Assembly: GCF_018402495.1 (NCBI RefSeq)
Contig: NZ_JAGYIU010000001.1
Span: 558,001 to 622,000 of the forward strand
DNA length: 64,000 nt
Origin: Pseudoalteromonas sp.
GTDB lineage: Bacteria > Pseudomonadota > Gammaproteobacteria > Enterobacterales > Alteromonadaceae
Reading direction: 5' to 3'
Shown: one piece after another, positions 1 through 9,209 of the stretch
Position numbering within the stretch: position 1 is the first letter of the stretch
Layout of the letters: the number at the start of each line of letters is the position of its first letter
Made by a program: the position numbers and the translations under genes
Notes under the pieces: generated by a model
What the model was told of the DNA's origin: nothing
What the model saw: the letters and a program-made list of their open reading frames with translations, nothing else
Databases searched by the model: none

Positions 1-1528
1 AACACAAATTTTGCACGGCTCGTGTCGTAACGCCCATCACCCTGCAAAAGACAGCCTAGTCAGTTCAAGCCAATGGCAAGGTTTTCAACGCAGCCATAAT
101 CAGCAAGGAGCGCAGTTATTACTGCTTTCGGGCGACCAGGTGTACGCCGATGACGTAGCAGGGCCCATGCTATTAGCGATTCACCAGTTAATAAAACAGT
201 TAGGTATTTATAAAGAGCAACCACTTGAACTTGATTTACCTCAAGATATAACCGAGCAGCTTTATGGTCGTCATCATTTATTACCCACCACCTCATGGAA
301 AAAGCGCTCTAAATTAGGTATAGGTTATTGGTTAAAAAAAGACGAGCCGCATTTTTCCAGCGTAAAAGCGTATAATCACCTGATTCACTTTGAAGAATTT
401 GTTGCGCTTTATTTACTTAATTTTAGTAGCACCGCGTGGCAATATGTTGATTTAACAAACCTTACTTACTCAAGTAGTAACGAAAAAAACCAAACACTGT
501 TTAATACCGAAAAAACCGTACTCATTGATTATGTGCAAGGTTTAGCTGAAGTAGAGCGATTATTTGCGAATGTGTCGACCTTGATGATGTTTGACGATCA
601 CGATGTAACCGATGATTGGAACCTCACCGCCGGATGGGAGCAAGCAATTAACCAAAACCCGAGCAGCAAACGCATTGTTAACAATGGTCTAGCAAGTTAT
701 TGGCTGTTTCAGGGAATGGGTAACGACGCACTACAAAAAACCGGCGCCTTATTAACCCCGTTTATAACCAGTTTAGCGGGCAACAAGCACTGGCAATTTA
801 AAGCGTTTGATAAACACCTAAACGATTTTAACCATTGGCATTATGAGTTAACTACCATTCCCAAAGTGGTGGTGCTCGACACCCGAACACATCGCTGGCG
901 TAACGAGCAAAACTTTAACGAACCCTCAGGCTTATTAGATTGGGAGCGCCTTACAGAGCTTGAAGAAAGCCTACTTAGCCATGACCAAGTCATTATTGTA
1001 TCGCCCGCTCCTGTATTTGGGGTTAAATCAATAGAGGCCATTCAAGCCGTGTTTAACATGTGTGGGCAACCGCTGATGGTTGATGTAGAAAACTGGATGG
1101 CGCACGAAGGCTCAGCAAAAAAACTGCTCGACACATTTAGACGCACCGACACCCCAAACGAAACACTGATTTTATCGGGCGATGTACATTATTCGTTTTG
1201 TTTTTCAGTACAAAAGCGTTTTGGCGAACACCACAATAGAATTTGGCAACTAACCGCCAGCGGGATCAAAAATGAGTTTCCCCGTAAGCTAATAAATGTG
1301 CTTGATAAACTCGACTCTATTTTATATGGACCTAAAAGCCCACTAAACTTTTTTACCAAACGCTGGCACATGGAGGTAGACAAACACCAAACCAATGGCA
1401 AAGGGCAAAAGTACCTAGTAAGTGATTCAGCAATAAGTTTAGTTACCCTAAAAGCTGGGAATTTAGCTCGTTATCAACTTATACACGGCGACGGCCACAC
1501 CACCGAATTTGATTTAAAAGAACAGTAA
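1..1528 (+). CDS. PhoD-like metallophosphatase, 5' end cut by window
   Basis: The reading frame is open from the left edge, so the N-terminus lies outside the window; about 508 residues are visible. It shows the PhoD/alkaline phosphatase D superfamily signature in order: GSCRNAHH near the visible start, GDQVYADD (metal-binding loop), FDDHDVTDDW, and LSGDVHYSF near the C-terminal third. These families hydrolyse phosphomonoesters or diesters using a Ca/Fe-type metal centre. A TTG within the visible part could be read as a start, but it sits just before the first conserved motif, so a real start upstream is more likely. Substrate and location cannot be told because any signal peptide would be outside the window. 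It ends convergent to rsmF. Confidence 0.8.
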   Translation, partial: TQILHGSCRNAHHPAKDSLVSSSQWQGFQRSHNQQGAQLLLLSGDQVYADDVAGPMLLAIHQLIKQLGIYKEQPLELDLPQDITEQLYGRHHLLPTTSWKKRSKLGIGYWLKKDEPHFSSVKAYNHLIHFEEFVALYLLNFSSTAWQYVDLTNLTYSSSNEKNQTLFNTEKTVLIDYVQGLAEVERLFANVSTLMMFDDHDVTDDWNLTAGWEQAINQNPSSKRIVNNGLASYWLFQGMGNDALQKTGALLTPFITSLAGNKHWQFKAFDKHLNDFNHWHYELTTIPKVVVLDTRTHRWRNEQNFNEPSGLLDWERLTELEESLLSHDQVIIVSPAPVFGVKSIEAIQAVFNMCGQPLMVDVENWMAHEGSAKKLLDTFRRTDTPNETLILSGDVHYSFCFSVQKRFGEHHNRIWQLTASGIKNEFPRKLINVLDKLDSILYGPKSPLNFFTKRWHMEVDKHQTNGKGQKYLVSDSAISLVTLKAGNLARYQLIHGDGHTTEFDLKEQ

Positions 1529-1945
1529 TTTAAATACAAGAATTAGGTCGCTATTATTGCCGACATGTAGCAGCGACTTCATGTCGCGTCATTTTTTAAT
1601 GTCGTGAGCGACGGGCGACGAGGTGCAGGTTCCACCGAAAAAACCTCGGGGTCAACCTTATCCGTAGGCGAGAGTTTACCTCGCGCTTATTTTAAGGTTA
1701 GGCTCGTAACCCGATACCCGTAACTCATTTTAAAGACAAAAAAAGACCCAGAGCTATAAAACTCTGGGTTATAGGGGGCTCATGTGGTGAGCCCTGCGCT
1801 AACTAAAAACACTTTCAGATTCTTAGGGAGAAGTTGAAAGTTATTTAAGTATAGTCAAAAGTGCTAAAAACACACATTTTTGTTCGTTTTTTATACTGTC
1901 GTAATTACAGCAAGTTACATTTGTTATGCACATCTTTATTAGAGT
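1529..1945. other. Intergenic region between convergent genes, with palindromes
   Basis: No gene is seen. The stretch around 1560-1700 is rich in small palindromes, for example CGACATG...CATGTCG near 1562-1587 and CGAGGT...ACCTCG near 1619-1658, which looks like remnants of a dispersed repeat. Two clear hairpins follow at 1746-1769 and 1776-1794. A further 7-bp inverted repeat (ACTTTCA...TGAAAGT) lies near 1811-1842. Confidence 0.5.
1739..1769 (-). terminator. Intrinsic terminator for rsmF
   Basis: An 8-bp stem ACCCAGAG/CTCTGGGT (1746-1753 with 1762-1769) is followed, on the minus strand, by a run of seven T. A second hairpin, GGGCTCA/TGAGCCC (1776-1794), lies between it and rsmF and lacks a T-run. 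The orientation of the T-run assigns termination to the minus-strand gene. Confidence 0.7.
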
Positions 1946-3397
1946 TTACACCCAGTTTATTAACTGCGTATTTTGTACTAAATCTCGTGGTAAAGAATTT
2001 TTAACTTTATTTTTTTGCCATTTTCCTAAGCCAATAGGGCAGCCACATAAAGTTAGGATCACTTCGCCGCTGGATTTGGTTATCTCTTCTAGGCGTATAT
2101 CTTTACCATTAAAGTAATCGTTAGCCTGTTCATTGGTTAATGCCAGTACATTACTTTTACACTGCTTACCAAATACGGTGGCAAATTCGTGCGTTAGGCG
2201 TACCCCATTTTTATGAATAACGCCTACTTGTATGCCTAATCGCGCATATTTAATTTTGTTTTGAATAGCCTCAAACTCATCAGGAAACAGCCAAAGCTCT
2301 TTGTCGCGCTGTTTTAACGTACCTGGCAGACTTGTTAAACCAAATTGCTTTTTAAGGAAGCTCATAAACGCAGCACTTTGTTTACTATCAAAGTCACTAA
2401 AGGGGAACGCGCCTTTTTTAACTTTTAATGTTTGGTTTTCGCAGCTGCTGTGCTTTTTAAATTTGGCAATAAAAAAACCTTCGCTGTCGAACGTTTGCGG
2501 CCAAACATGTAAGTAGCCCTCTGCGGTGGTGGCTTTATCAGCCCCTGGGAATAAGTCGCTTAATGACTCAGAGCTTATATATTCGCCAAACTCATCTAAT
2601 AATGCGCTACATACTTGCTGGTTTTCGAGTGGGGTTAACGTACAGGTTGAATACACTAATGTGCCACCGGGTTTAAGTGCATAAAACGCACTTTTAATCA
2701 GATCTTTTTGTACTTGGGCAATGGTAATATTTGACTCGATAGACCAATTTTTTAGTGCGTCGGGATCTTTACGTACCGTGCCTTCACCCGAGCAGGGGGC
2801 ATCAAGCAAAATACTATCGAAGCATTCAAACATGTAATTACCAAACACCACGCCATCAAAATGCGATAACGCACAGTTACCAACACCCATGCGCTTTAAG
2901 GTGGCGCTAAGTACTTTTAAGCGTGACGACGACAGCTCATTGGCGACCAGCACGCCTTGATTGTTCATTAACGCTGCGAGCTGTGAGGTTTTTGACCCCG
3001 GTGCCGAGGCCATATCGAGCACGGTTTGACTGGTTTGTAAGCTTTGTTTAAGTGCCATAGGTGGCAACATTGAGCTTGCCTCTTGTACGTACATGGCGCC
3101 GCTTAGGTGTAAATCGGTGTTACCTAGGGCTAGGTTTTGTTCTTCATCACTGGGGCGCTCTAACCAAAAACCCTCGTCGCACCAAGGAATAGCGCTAAGC
3201 TGCCAGTTTTTTTTAGCCGCTTGCTGCTTAAATTCCTCAACACTCATTTTTAATGTATTAACGCGAACCGATTTACGCAAAGGGCGACGACATGCATTTA
3301 TAAAGTCATCTAAGCTTAGGTGCTCAGGAAGATAGGTTTTTACATCGTCAATAAAGTGTTTAGGAATATAAGTGTTTGCGTCCACGTTTTGGCTCAT
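1946..3397 (-). CDS. rsmF: 16S rRNA m5C1407 methyltransferase RsmF
   Basis: RsmF uses S-adenosylmethionine to make 5-methylcytosine at 16S rRNA position 1407. The 483-residue length matches the family (E. coli about 479). Visible motifs are the SAM-binding loop [14 protein letters not shown] near residue 126, DAPCSGEGT near 198 (motif IV with a cysteine), and YSTCTL near 247 carrying the second catalytic cysteine. The long C-terminal half fits the RsmF-specific RNA-binding extension. The ATG start gives [10 protein letters not shown]. It is transcribed alone, divergent from the propionate operon and convergent with the phosphatase. Confusion with RsmB is possible in principle, but length and the C-terminal region favour RsmF. 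Confidence 0.92.
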   Translation of the reverse strand: MSQNVDANTYIPKHFIDDVKTYLPEHLSLDDFINACRRPLRKSVRVNTLKMSVEEFKQQAAKKNWQLSAIPWCDEGFWLERPSDEEQNLALGNTDLHLSGAMYVQEASSMLPPMALKQSLQTSQTVLDMASAPGSKTSQLAALMNNQGVLVANELSSSRLKVLSATLKRMGVGNCALSHFDGVVFGNYMFECFDSILLDAPCSGEGTVRKDPDALKNWSIESNITIAQVQKDLIKSAFYALKPGGTLVYSTCTLTPLENQQVCSALLDEFGEYISSESLSDLFPGADKATTAEGYLHVWPQTFDSEGFFIAKFKKHSSCENQTLKVKKGAFPFSDFDSKQSAAFMSFLKKQFGLTSLPGTLKQRDKELWLFPDEFEAIQNKIKYARLGIQVGVIHKNGVRLTHEFATVFGKQCKSNVLALTNEQANDYFNGKDIRLEEITKSSGEVILTLCGCPIGLGKWQKNKVKNSLPRDLVQNTQLINWV

Positions 3398-3476
3398 ACA
3401 ATAAAATTAAAGCAGTATAATAGCATTTTTAATGCGATTTTTCAGTTTGAAAGAGCAAATTAGAAATATAACCAAG

Positions 3477-3484
3477 TGTCGACA
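3477..3484. promoter_or_regulatory. TGTCGACA operator-like site 1
   Basis: A perfect 8-bp palindrome, the first of three identical copies in the 250 bp between rsmF and gntR. It is the most distal, about 145 bp upstream of the inferred transcription start. Confidence 0.45.
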
Positions 3485-3539
3485 GTTTGCTGTTTATGCA
3501 GCTATAAAAATGTGTTTTTATGCGACTAAAGTTTAATGA

Positions 3540-3547
3540 TGTCGACA
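3540..3547. promoter_or_regulatory. TGTCGACA operator-like site 2
   Basis: Second copy of the palindrome, 63 bp downstream of the first and about 40 bp upstream of the predicted -35 box. Its position would suit DNA looping or cooperative binding by a dimeric GntR protein. Confidence 0.5.
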
Positions 3548-3585
3548 ATTTGTTGGTTTTTTATTCGTTTAAAAGGGGTTTAGGG

Positions 3586-3614
3586 TTGACAGTGTTGAAC
3601 AACTAGCACATAGT
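3586..3614 (+). promoter_or_regulatory. Predicted sigma70 promoter of gntR-prp operon
   Basis: A perfect -35 box TTGACA (3586-3591) is followed after 17 bp by CATAGT (3609-3614), a 4/6 match to the -10 consensus. Transcription would begin near 3621, so the third TGTCGACA palindrome covers about +5 to +16. This geometry suits steric repression. The prediction is by eye. Confidence 0.55.
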
Positions 3615-3624
3615 TAAGCCATAA

Positions 3625-3636
3625 ATTGTCGACAAT
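3625..3636. promoter_or_regulatory. Operator-like site 3, ATTGTCGACAAT
   Basis: A perfect 12-bp palindrome sharing the TGTCGACA core of the two upstream sites, just after the predicted transcription start and 13 bp before the gntR ATG. FCD-type GntR regulators bind short palindromes containing GT...AC, so autoregulation by the adjacent gene product is the natural inference. Confidence 0.6.
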
Positions 3637-3649
3637 ATAAAAATACTTT

Positions 3650-4363
3650 ATGACACAGCCCCTTTTAAATGAAACATCTATAACAACCGCTTCAGATAAA
3701 GTGTTTGTAGATATGCGCCGTGAAATTGTAGAAGGCAGCATTGCACAAGGCAGTAAAATATCTGAGCCAGAGCTGGCAAAGCGTTATGGTGTAAGCCGTG
3801 CAACGCTTAGAGAAGCACTTAATCGTTTAGAAAGTTGCTATTTAGTTGAGCGTAAAGCCAATATAGGTTGCCGTGTTGTGGCTTTAACTGCCGAGCGATT
3901 AATTGAAGTATACCAAGTTCGCAGTGCACTTGAAGGGCTTGCATGTAGGTTAGCTGCCGACAATATGGAACCAGATGAAGTACAAGGCTTGAAACAATTA
4001 CTTAATCAGCATTTGCAAACTCAGCGTGTTAAAGAAGGTGAATCGTACTATCAAGAAGCAGGCGACTTAGATTTTCATTACAGAATAATCAAAGGCAGTA
4101 AAAACGCTCACTTAATTCATTTGTTATGCCACGACCTGTACCAATTAATAAGAATGTACCGTGTACAAATGGGCATGGTAGGGCCACGGGTATCGAAAGC
4201 GTTTGACGAACATTTAGCCATTATTAACGCCATTGAAAACCATGATGGTGAGCTGGCCGAAATGCTAATGAAGCGCCATATCAGTGCATCACAAGCAAAT
4301 ATACAAACAAAATTTGATAGATATCAATCAGTACAAGCCGTGCAAAATCACGTGGCTAACTAG
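3650..4363 (+). CDS. GntR-family (FCD) regulator of the propionate operon
   Basis: A 237-residue regulator with an N-terminal winged helix-turn-helix (about residues 20-80, including SEPELAKRYGVSRATLREAL) and a C-terminal helical FCD ligand domain (about 90-225) of the FadR subfamily. It is first in a co-directional series with prpB, prpC, acnD and prpF, so it likely senses a methylcitrate-cycle or propionate metabolite and represses the operon; that role is inferred from position. Three TGTCGACA palindromes and a TTGACA promoter lie directly upstream. No good ribosome binding site is seen before the ATG. Many other bacteria instead use sigma54 activator PrpR for this locus; here the regulator is clearly GntR type. 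Confidence 0.85.
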   Translation: MTQPLLNETSITTASDKVFVDMRREIVEGSIAQGSKISEPELAKRYGVSRATLREALNRLESCYLVERKANIGCRVVALTAERLIEVYQVRSALEGLACRLAADNMEPDEVQGLKQLLNQHLQTQRVKEGESYYQEAGDLDFHYRIIKGSKNAHLIHLLCHDLYQLIRMYRVQMGMVGPRVSKAFDEHLAIINAIENHDGELAEMLMKRHISASQANIQTKFDRYQSVQAVQNHVAN

Positions 4364-4433
4364 TACAGGTGTAACATTTTTAAAAAATACTAAGTTGCCA
4401 AAGAGCAGCCCCGTTCAAAGTTAGGAGAAGGTA

Positions 4434-5312
4434 ATGTCAGCAGGATTAAAATTTAAACAGGCAATTGCAAATAACCACCCGTTACAAGTTGTGGGTACTA
4501 TAAACGCGTATACCGCGATGATGGCTGAAAAAATGGGTCATCAGGCTATTTATTTGTCGGGTGCGGGTGTGGCTAATGCCTCATTTGGTATGCCAGATTT
4601 AGGGATGACCAGCCTTGATAACGTACTTGAAGATATTCGCCGTATTACCGGTGCTAGCGATTTACCTTTGTTAGTGGATGCCGATACAGGTTGGGGTGGG
4701 GCGTTTAATATTGCCCGTACCGTTAAAGAAATGACTAAAGCAGGTGCAGCCGGTTTTCATATTGAAGACCAAGTGGCGCAAAAGCGGTGTGGCCATCGCC
4801 CTAATAAAGAAATAGTTACCCAAGCTGAAATGGTAGATCGTATTAAAGCGGCGGTTGATGCTAAAACCGATAGCGATTTTTATATTATGGCGCGTACCGA
4901 TGCGTTTCAAAAAGAAGGCTTAAATGCGGCGATAGACCGTGCAGCTGCGTGTGTTGAAGCGGGCGCTGATGCGATTTTTGCAGAAGCGGTTCATGACCTT
5001 GCTGATTACCAAGCATTTAGTAAAGCCATTAATGTGCCTATTTTGGCTAACATTACTGAGTTTGGCCAAACCCCAATTTACACCAAAGAGCAACTGAGTG
5101 ATGTGGGCGTAGAAATGGTGCTTTACCCATTAAGTGCGTTTAGAGCAATGAATAAAGCAGCACTTAATGTGTATTCAGCTATTTTGAATGAAGGTTCTCA
5201 ACAGAGCCAAATTGAAAATATGCAAACTCGTGCAGAGCTTTACGACTTTTTAGATTACCACTCGTACGAAAACACGCTAGATAACCTTTTTTCAGCAAAA
5301 TCTGACAAATAA
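4434..5312 (+). CDS. prpB: 2-methylisocitrate lyase PrpB
   Basis: PrpB cleaves 2-methylisocitrate to pyruvate and succinate, the last step of the methylcitrate cycle. The 292 residues carry the isocitrate-lyase superfamily features: the metal-binding segment VDADTGWGG near residue 80 and the active-site loop KRCGH, with the catalytic cysteine at about residue 119. Length fits PrpB (E. coli 296) rather than true isocitrate lyase, which is much longer. A strong ribosome binding site (TTAGGAGAAGG) precedes the ATG. It follows gntR by 70 bp and precedes prpC by 23 bp. Confidence 0.95.
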   Translation: MSAGLKFKQAIANNHPLQVVGTINAYTAMMAEKMGHQAIYLSGAGVANASFGMPDLGMTSLDNVLEDIRRITGASDLPLLVDADTGWGGAFNIARTVKEMTKAGAAGFHIEDQVAQKRCGHRPNKEIVTQAEMVDRIKAAVDAKTDSDFYIMARTDAFQKEGLNAAIDRAAACVEAGADAIFAEAVHDLADYQAFSKAINVPILANITEFGQTPIYTKEQLSDVGVEMVLYPLSAFRAMNKAALNVYSAILNEGSQQSQIENMQTRAELYDFLDYHSYENTLDNLFSAKSDK

Positions 5313-5335
5313 TAAAAATTCAATAGGAGAGAATC

Positions 5336-6460
5336 ATGGTAGATAAAGCATTAGGCGGCGCAGGCTTACGCGGACAAGTAGCAGGCCAAACAGCATTGTG
5401 TACAGTAGGGCAAACGGGTTCTGGTTTAACGTATTGTGGTTACGATATTAGCGAGCTTGCTGAAAAAGCACAGTTTGAAGAAGTGTCGTTTTTACTTTCT
5501 CGTGGTGAGTTACCAACATCAAGCGAACTGGCAGAGTATAAAGCTAAACTTAAAAGCTTGCGCGGCTTACCCGATGCATTAAAAACAGTGCTTGAGAACA
5601 TTCCTAAAGACGCACACCCAATGGATGTAATGCGTACAGGTTGTTCTATGTTAGGTAACCTTGAAATGGAAAATGATTTTAGCCAAGCAAACGATGCAAT
5701 TGACCGCATGGTGGCAATTTTCCCAAGTATTATTTGTTATTGGTATCGTTTTACCCATGACGGTGTGCGTATTGAAACGCAAACCGATGACGATTCAGTA
5801 GGCGCACACTTTTTAACGTTATTACACGATAAAGCGCCAAGCGAATTATTTGCACAAGTAATGAATGTATCGCTAATTTTGTACGCAGAGCATGAATTTA
5901 ATGCCTCTACCTTTACCGGTCGTGTGTGTGCATCAACGCTTTCTGATATCCATTCTTGTGTAACTGGCGCAATTGGTACCTTACGTGGTCCACTGCATGG
6001 CGGTGCCAACGAAGCCGCCATGGATATGATTGAAGGCTTTACCAGCGCCGATCAAGCTGAAGATGCATTAATGGGTATGCTTGCGCGTAAAGATAAAATT
6101 ATGGGCTTTGGCCACGCTATTTATCGTGAGTCGGATCCGCGTAATGTGATTATTAAAAAGTGGTCTGAAAAACTAGCGGCGGAAGTGGGTGATGAGGTGC
6201 TTTACCCGGTGTCTGTTCGTTGTGAAGAAGTTATGTGGCGTGAGAAGAAGTTATTCTGTAATGCTGATTTTTTCCATGCATCGGCGTACCACTTTATGGG
6301 TATTCCTACCAAGTTATTTACGCCTATCTTCGTAATGAGCCGTGTAACTGGTTGGACAGCGCACGTAAAAGAGCAGCGTGCTAACAACCGTATTATTCGC
6401 CCAAGTGCCGATTACACAGGGCCAGATGCACGTAGTTATACGCCAATCGAATCAAGATAA
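5336..6460 (+). CDS. prpC: 2-methylcitrate synthase PrpC
   Basis: PrpC condenses propionyl-CoA with oxaloacetate to give 2-methylcitrate. The 374-residue protein is a short citrate-synthase-family enzyme with the catalytic histidine segments GPLHGGANEAAMD near residue 218 and GFGHAIYRESDPR near 257, and the C-terminal RPSADYTGP loop that contacts substrate. Length and operon context favour methylcitrate synthase over the longer TCA citrate synthase. A good ribosome binding site (TAGGAGAG) lies before the ATG. A perfect 11-bp hairpin follows the stop codon. Confidence 0.95.
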   Translation: MVDKALGGAGLRGQVAGQTALCTVGQTGSGLTYCGYDISELAEKAQFEEVSFLLSRGELPTSSELAEYKAKLKSLRGLPDALKTVLENIPKDAHPMDVMRTGCSMLGNLEMENDFSQANDAIDRMVAIFPSIICYWYRFTHDGVRIETQTDDDSVGAHFLTLLHDKAPSELFAQVMNVSLILYAEHEFNASTFTGRVCASTLSDIHSCVTGAIGTLRGPLHGGANEAAMDMIEGFTSADQAEDALMGMLARKDKIMGFGHAIYRESDPRNVIIKKWSEKLAAEVGDEVLYPVSVRCEEVMWREKKLFCNADFFHASAYHFMGIPTKLFTPIFVMSRVTGWTAHVKEQRANNRIIRPSADYTGPDARSYTPIESR

Positions 6461-6475
6461 TTATATAGTCCATAC

Positions 6476-6500
6476 AAAGGTGAGTTACTAACTCACCTTT
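6476..6500. terminator. Perfect 11-bp hairpin between prpC and acnD
   Basis: AAAGGTGAGTT (6476-6486) pairs perfectly with AACTCACCTTT (6490-6500) around a 3-nt loop. Only three T follow, so it may cause partial termination or act as an RNA-processing and stability element inside the operon rather than a full stop. The prpC-acnD gap of 127 bp is the longest in the operon. Confidence 0.5.
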
Positions 6501-6587
6501 TACGGCTTTAGCAAATTATGCAAACAATACATCTTCTAATCTAAAGCCTGTCTTGATCAACCACGTCACCAAATTAGCGAATTTATT

Positions 6588-9197
6588 ATGACCATTATTA
6601 ATAACACCCAATACCGTAAGCCATTACCAGGCTCAAATGTTGATTACTACGATACCCAAGCCGCGGTTGATGCGATTAAGCCAGGCGCATACGCTACATT
6701 ACCTTACAGCTCGCGTGTATTTGCCGAGAACTTAGTGCGCCGCTGTGAGCCCGATATGTTAACCGATGCGCTTAGCCAAATAATTGAGCGTAAACAAGAC
6801 TTAGATTTTCCGTGGTACCCAGCACGCGTTGTATGTCATGACATTTTAGGCCAAACCGCACTGGTTGATTTAGCGGGCCTGCGTGATGCTATTGCTGCAA
6901 AAGGCGGCGATCCTGCAAAAGTAAATCCGGTTGTACCAACTCAACTAATTGTGGATCATTCATTAGCGGTTGAGCACGCAGGTTTTGATCCCGATGCATT
7001 TGAAAAAAACCGCGCCATTGAAGATAGACGCAACGATGACCGTTTTCATTTTATAAACTGGACCAAAACAGCGTTTAAAAATATTGATGTGATCCCACCG
7101 GGTAATGGCATCATGCACCAAATTAATCTTGAAAAAATGTCGCCGGTTATTCAAAACCGTGACGGTATTGCCTTCCCAGATACCTTAGTGGGAACAGACA
7201 GCCATACCCCGCATGTTGATGCTTTAGGTGTTATTGCTGTAGGCGTAGGTGGCCTTGAAGCCGAAAGCGTAATGCTAGGGCGCGCATCATACATTCGCTT
7301 GCCAGATATTGTGGGTGTGGAGCTTACCGGTAAACGCCAACCTGGCATTACTGCAACCGATATTGTACTGGCGATTACCGAATTTTTACGCGAGCAGCGT
7401 GTGGTATCGACTTACCTTGAATTTTATGGTGAAGGAGCTGATGCACTTACGCTTGGCGACAGAGCCACGATTTCAAACATGACCCCAGAATTTGGCGCAA
7501 CGGCCGCTATGTTCTATATAGACGATAAAACCATTGATTATTTGCGTTTAACAGGTCGTGATGAAGAGCAAATTGCCTTGGTAGAAAACTACGCGAAAAC
7601 AGCAGGTTTATGGAGCGATAGCTTAAAAACCGCTCAATACGATCGCGTACTTAAATTTGACCTATCAAGCGTAGGGCGCAACATTGCAGGGCCTTCAAAT
7701 CCGCATCGTCGTGTATCTACTAGCGATTTAGCTGCGCAAGGTATTTCGGGTGTTGTTGAGAACGAAGAAGGCTTAATGCCAGATGGCGCCTGTATTATCG
7801 CCGCTATTACCAGTTGTACTAATACCAGTAACCCGCGCAATGTCATTGCGGCAGGTTTATTGGCACGAAATGCTAACGCTAAAGGACTCACACGTAAACC
7901 ATGGGTTAAAACGTCATTGGCACCGGGCTCTAAAGCGGTGCAATCGTACCTTGAAGATGCAAACTTACTTACTGAATTAGAGCAACTCGGTTTTGGTATT
8001 GTGGGTTTTGCCTGTACTACCTGCAATGGCATGAGTGGTGCGCTTGATCCTAAAATTCAACAAGAAGTGATTGATCGCGACCTATATGCAACGGCTGTAC
8101 TTTCGGGTAACCGAAATTTTGATGGCCGAATTCATCCGTATGCAAAGCAAGCGTTTTTAGCGTCACCACCTTTAGTAGTTGCTTATGCAATTGCGGGCAC
8201 CATTCGCTTTGATATAGAAAAAGATATACTCGGTAAAGATCAACAAGGTAACGATGTAACCTTAAAAGATTTATGGCCATCTGATGAAGAAATAGATGTG
8301 GTTATCAAACAAAGCGTAAAACCAGAGCAATTTAGAAAAGTATACGAGCCAATGTTTAACTTAACCGTTGATTACGGCGAAGATAACGACCCTCTATACG
8401 ATTGGCGCCCAGAGAGTACGTATATTCGCCGCCCACCTTATTGGGAAGGAGCATTGGCAGGTGATCGCAGTATGACAGGTATGCGCGCGTTAGCAGTACT
8501 TGGCGATAACATTACAACCGATCACTTATCACCTTCTAATGCGATTATGGCCAGCAGTGCGGCAGGTGAATACCTGACTAAAATGAATGTGCCAGAAGAA
8601 GACTTTAACTCATACGCTACGCACCGAGGCGATCACTTAACCGCGCAACGTGCCACCTTTGCTAACCCTAAACTACTTAATGAAATGGTACTTGATGAAA
8701 ACGGTGACGTTAAGCAAGGATCGTATGCGCGTATAGAGCCAGAAGGTGAAAACACCCGTATGTGGGAAGCTATCGAAACTTACATGCAGCGTAAACAACC
8801 ACTTATTATTTTGGCAGGCGCTGATTACGGCCAAGGCTCTTCGCGCGATTGGGCAGCAAAAGGCGTAAGACTTGCTGGTGTTGAGGTTATTGCAGCCGAA
8901 GGGTTTGAGCGTATACATCGTACTAATTTAATTGGTATGGGCGTATTGCCGCTTGAATTTAAACCAGGTACAACGCGTAAAACACTTAACCTAGATGGTA
9001 GTGAAAGCTATGACGTGAAGGGCGAGCCCACACCAGGCGCAACCCTAGAGCTTGTTATTACCCGTAAAAATGGCGAAGTATTAAATGTACCGATGAAATG
9101 CCGATTAGATACGCAAGAAGAGCTCTCTATTTATGCCGCGGGCGGTGTATTGCAACGCTTTGCGCAAGACTTTTTAGAAGCCACGCAAGCATCATAA
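6588..9197 (+). CDS. acnD: Fe/S-dependent 2-methylisocitrate dehydratase AcnD
   Basis: AcnD dehydrates 2-methylcitrate to a methylaconitate isomer which PrpF then isomerises; together they replace PrpD. The 869-residue length matches AcnD and aconitase-A-like proteins. Cluster ligands are seen as SCTNTSNPRN near residue 409 and the paired cysteines of ACTTCNGMSG near 475. The C-terminal swivel domain contains GADYGQGSSRDWAAKG, with the active-site SSR motif, near 745. It sits 12 bp before prpF, which separates it from a housekeeping AcnA. The ATG start gives MTIINNTQYRKPLPG. Confidence 0.93.
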   Translation: MTIINNTQYRKPLPGSNVDYYDTQAAVDAIKPGAYATLPYSSRVFAENLVRRCEPDMLTDALSQIIERKQDLDFPWYPARVVCHDILGQTALVDLAGLRDAIAAKGGDPAKVNPVVPTQLIVDHSLAVEHAGFDPDAFEKNRAIEDRRNDDRFHFINWTKTAFKNIDVIPPGNGIMHQINLEKMSPVIQNRDGIAFPDTLVGTDSHTPHVDALGVIAVGVGGLEAESVMLGRASYIRLPDIVGVELTGKRQPGITATDIVLAITEFLREQRVVSTYLEFYGEGADALTLGDRATISNMTPEFGATAAMFYIDDKTIDYLRLTGRDEEQIALVENYAKTAGLWSDSLKTAQYDRVLKFDLSSVGRNIAGPSNPHRRVSTSDLAAQGISGVVENEEGLMPDGACIIAAITSCTNTSNPRNVIAAGLLARNANAKGLTRKPWVKTSLAPGSKAVQSYLEDANLLTELEQLGFGIVGFACTTCNGMSGALDPKIQQEVIDRDLYATAVLSGNRNFDGRIHPYAKQAFLASPPLVVAYAIAGTIRFDIEKDILGKDQQGNDVTLKDLWPSDEEIDVVIKQSVKPEQFRKVYEPMFNLTVDYGEDNDPLYDWRPESTYIRRPPYWEGALAGDRSMTGMRALAVLGDNITTDHLSPSNAIMASSAAGEYLTKMNVPEEDFNSYATHRGDHLTAQRATFANPKLLNEMVLDENGDVKQGSYARIEPEGENTRMWEAIETYMQRKQPLIILAGADYGQGSSRDWAAKGVRLAGVEVIAAEGFERIHRTNLIGMGVLPLEFKPGTTRKTLNLDGSESYDVKGEPTPGATLELVITRKNGEVLNVPMKCRLDTQEELSIYAAGGVLQRFAQDFLEATQAS

Positions 9198-9209
9198 GGA
9201 CACACGTTT

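Noticed and set aside
1926-2117. Small plus-strand frame opposite the 3' end of rsmF
   Set aside because: It is a shadow of the rsmF coding sequence with no independent signals.
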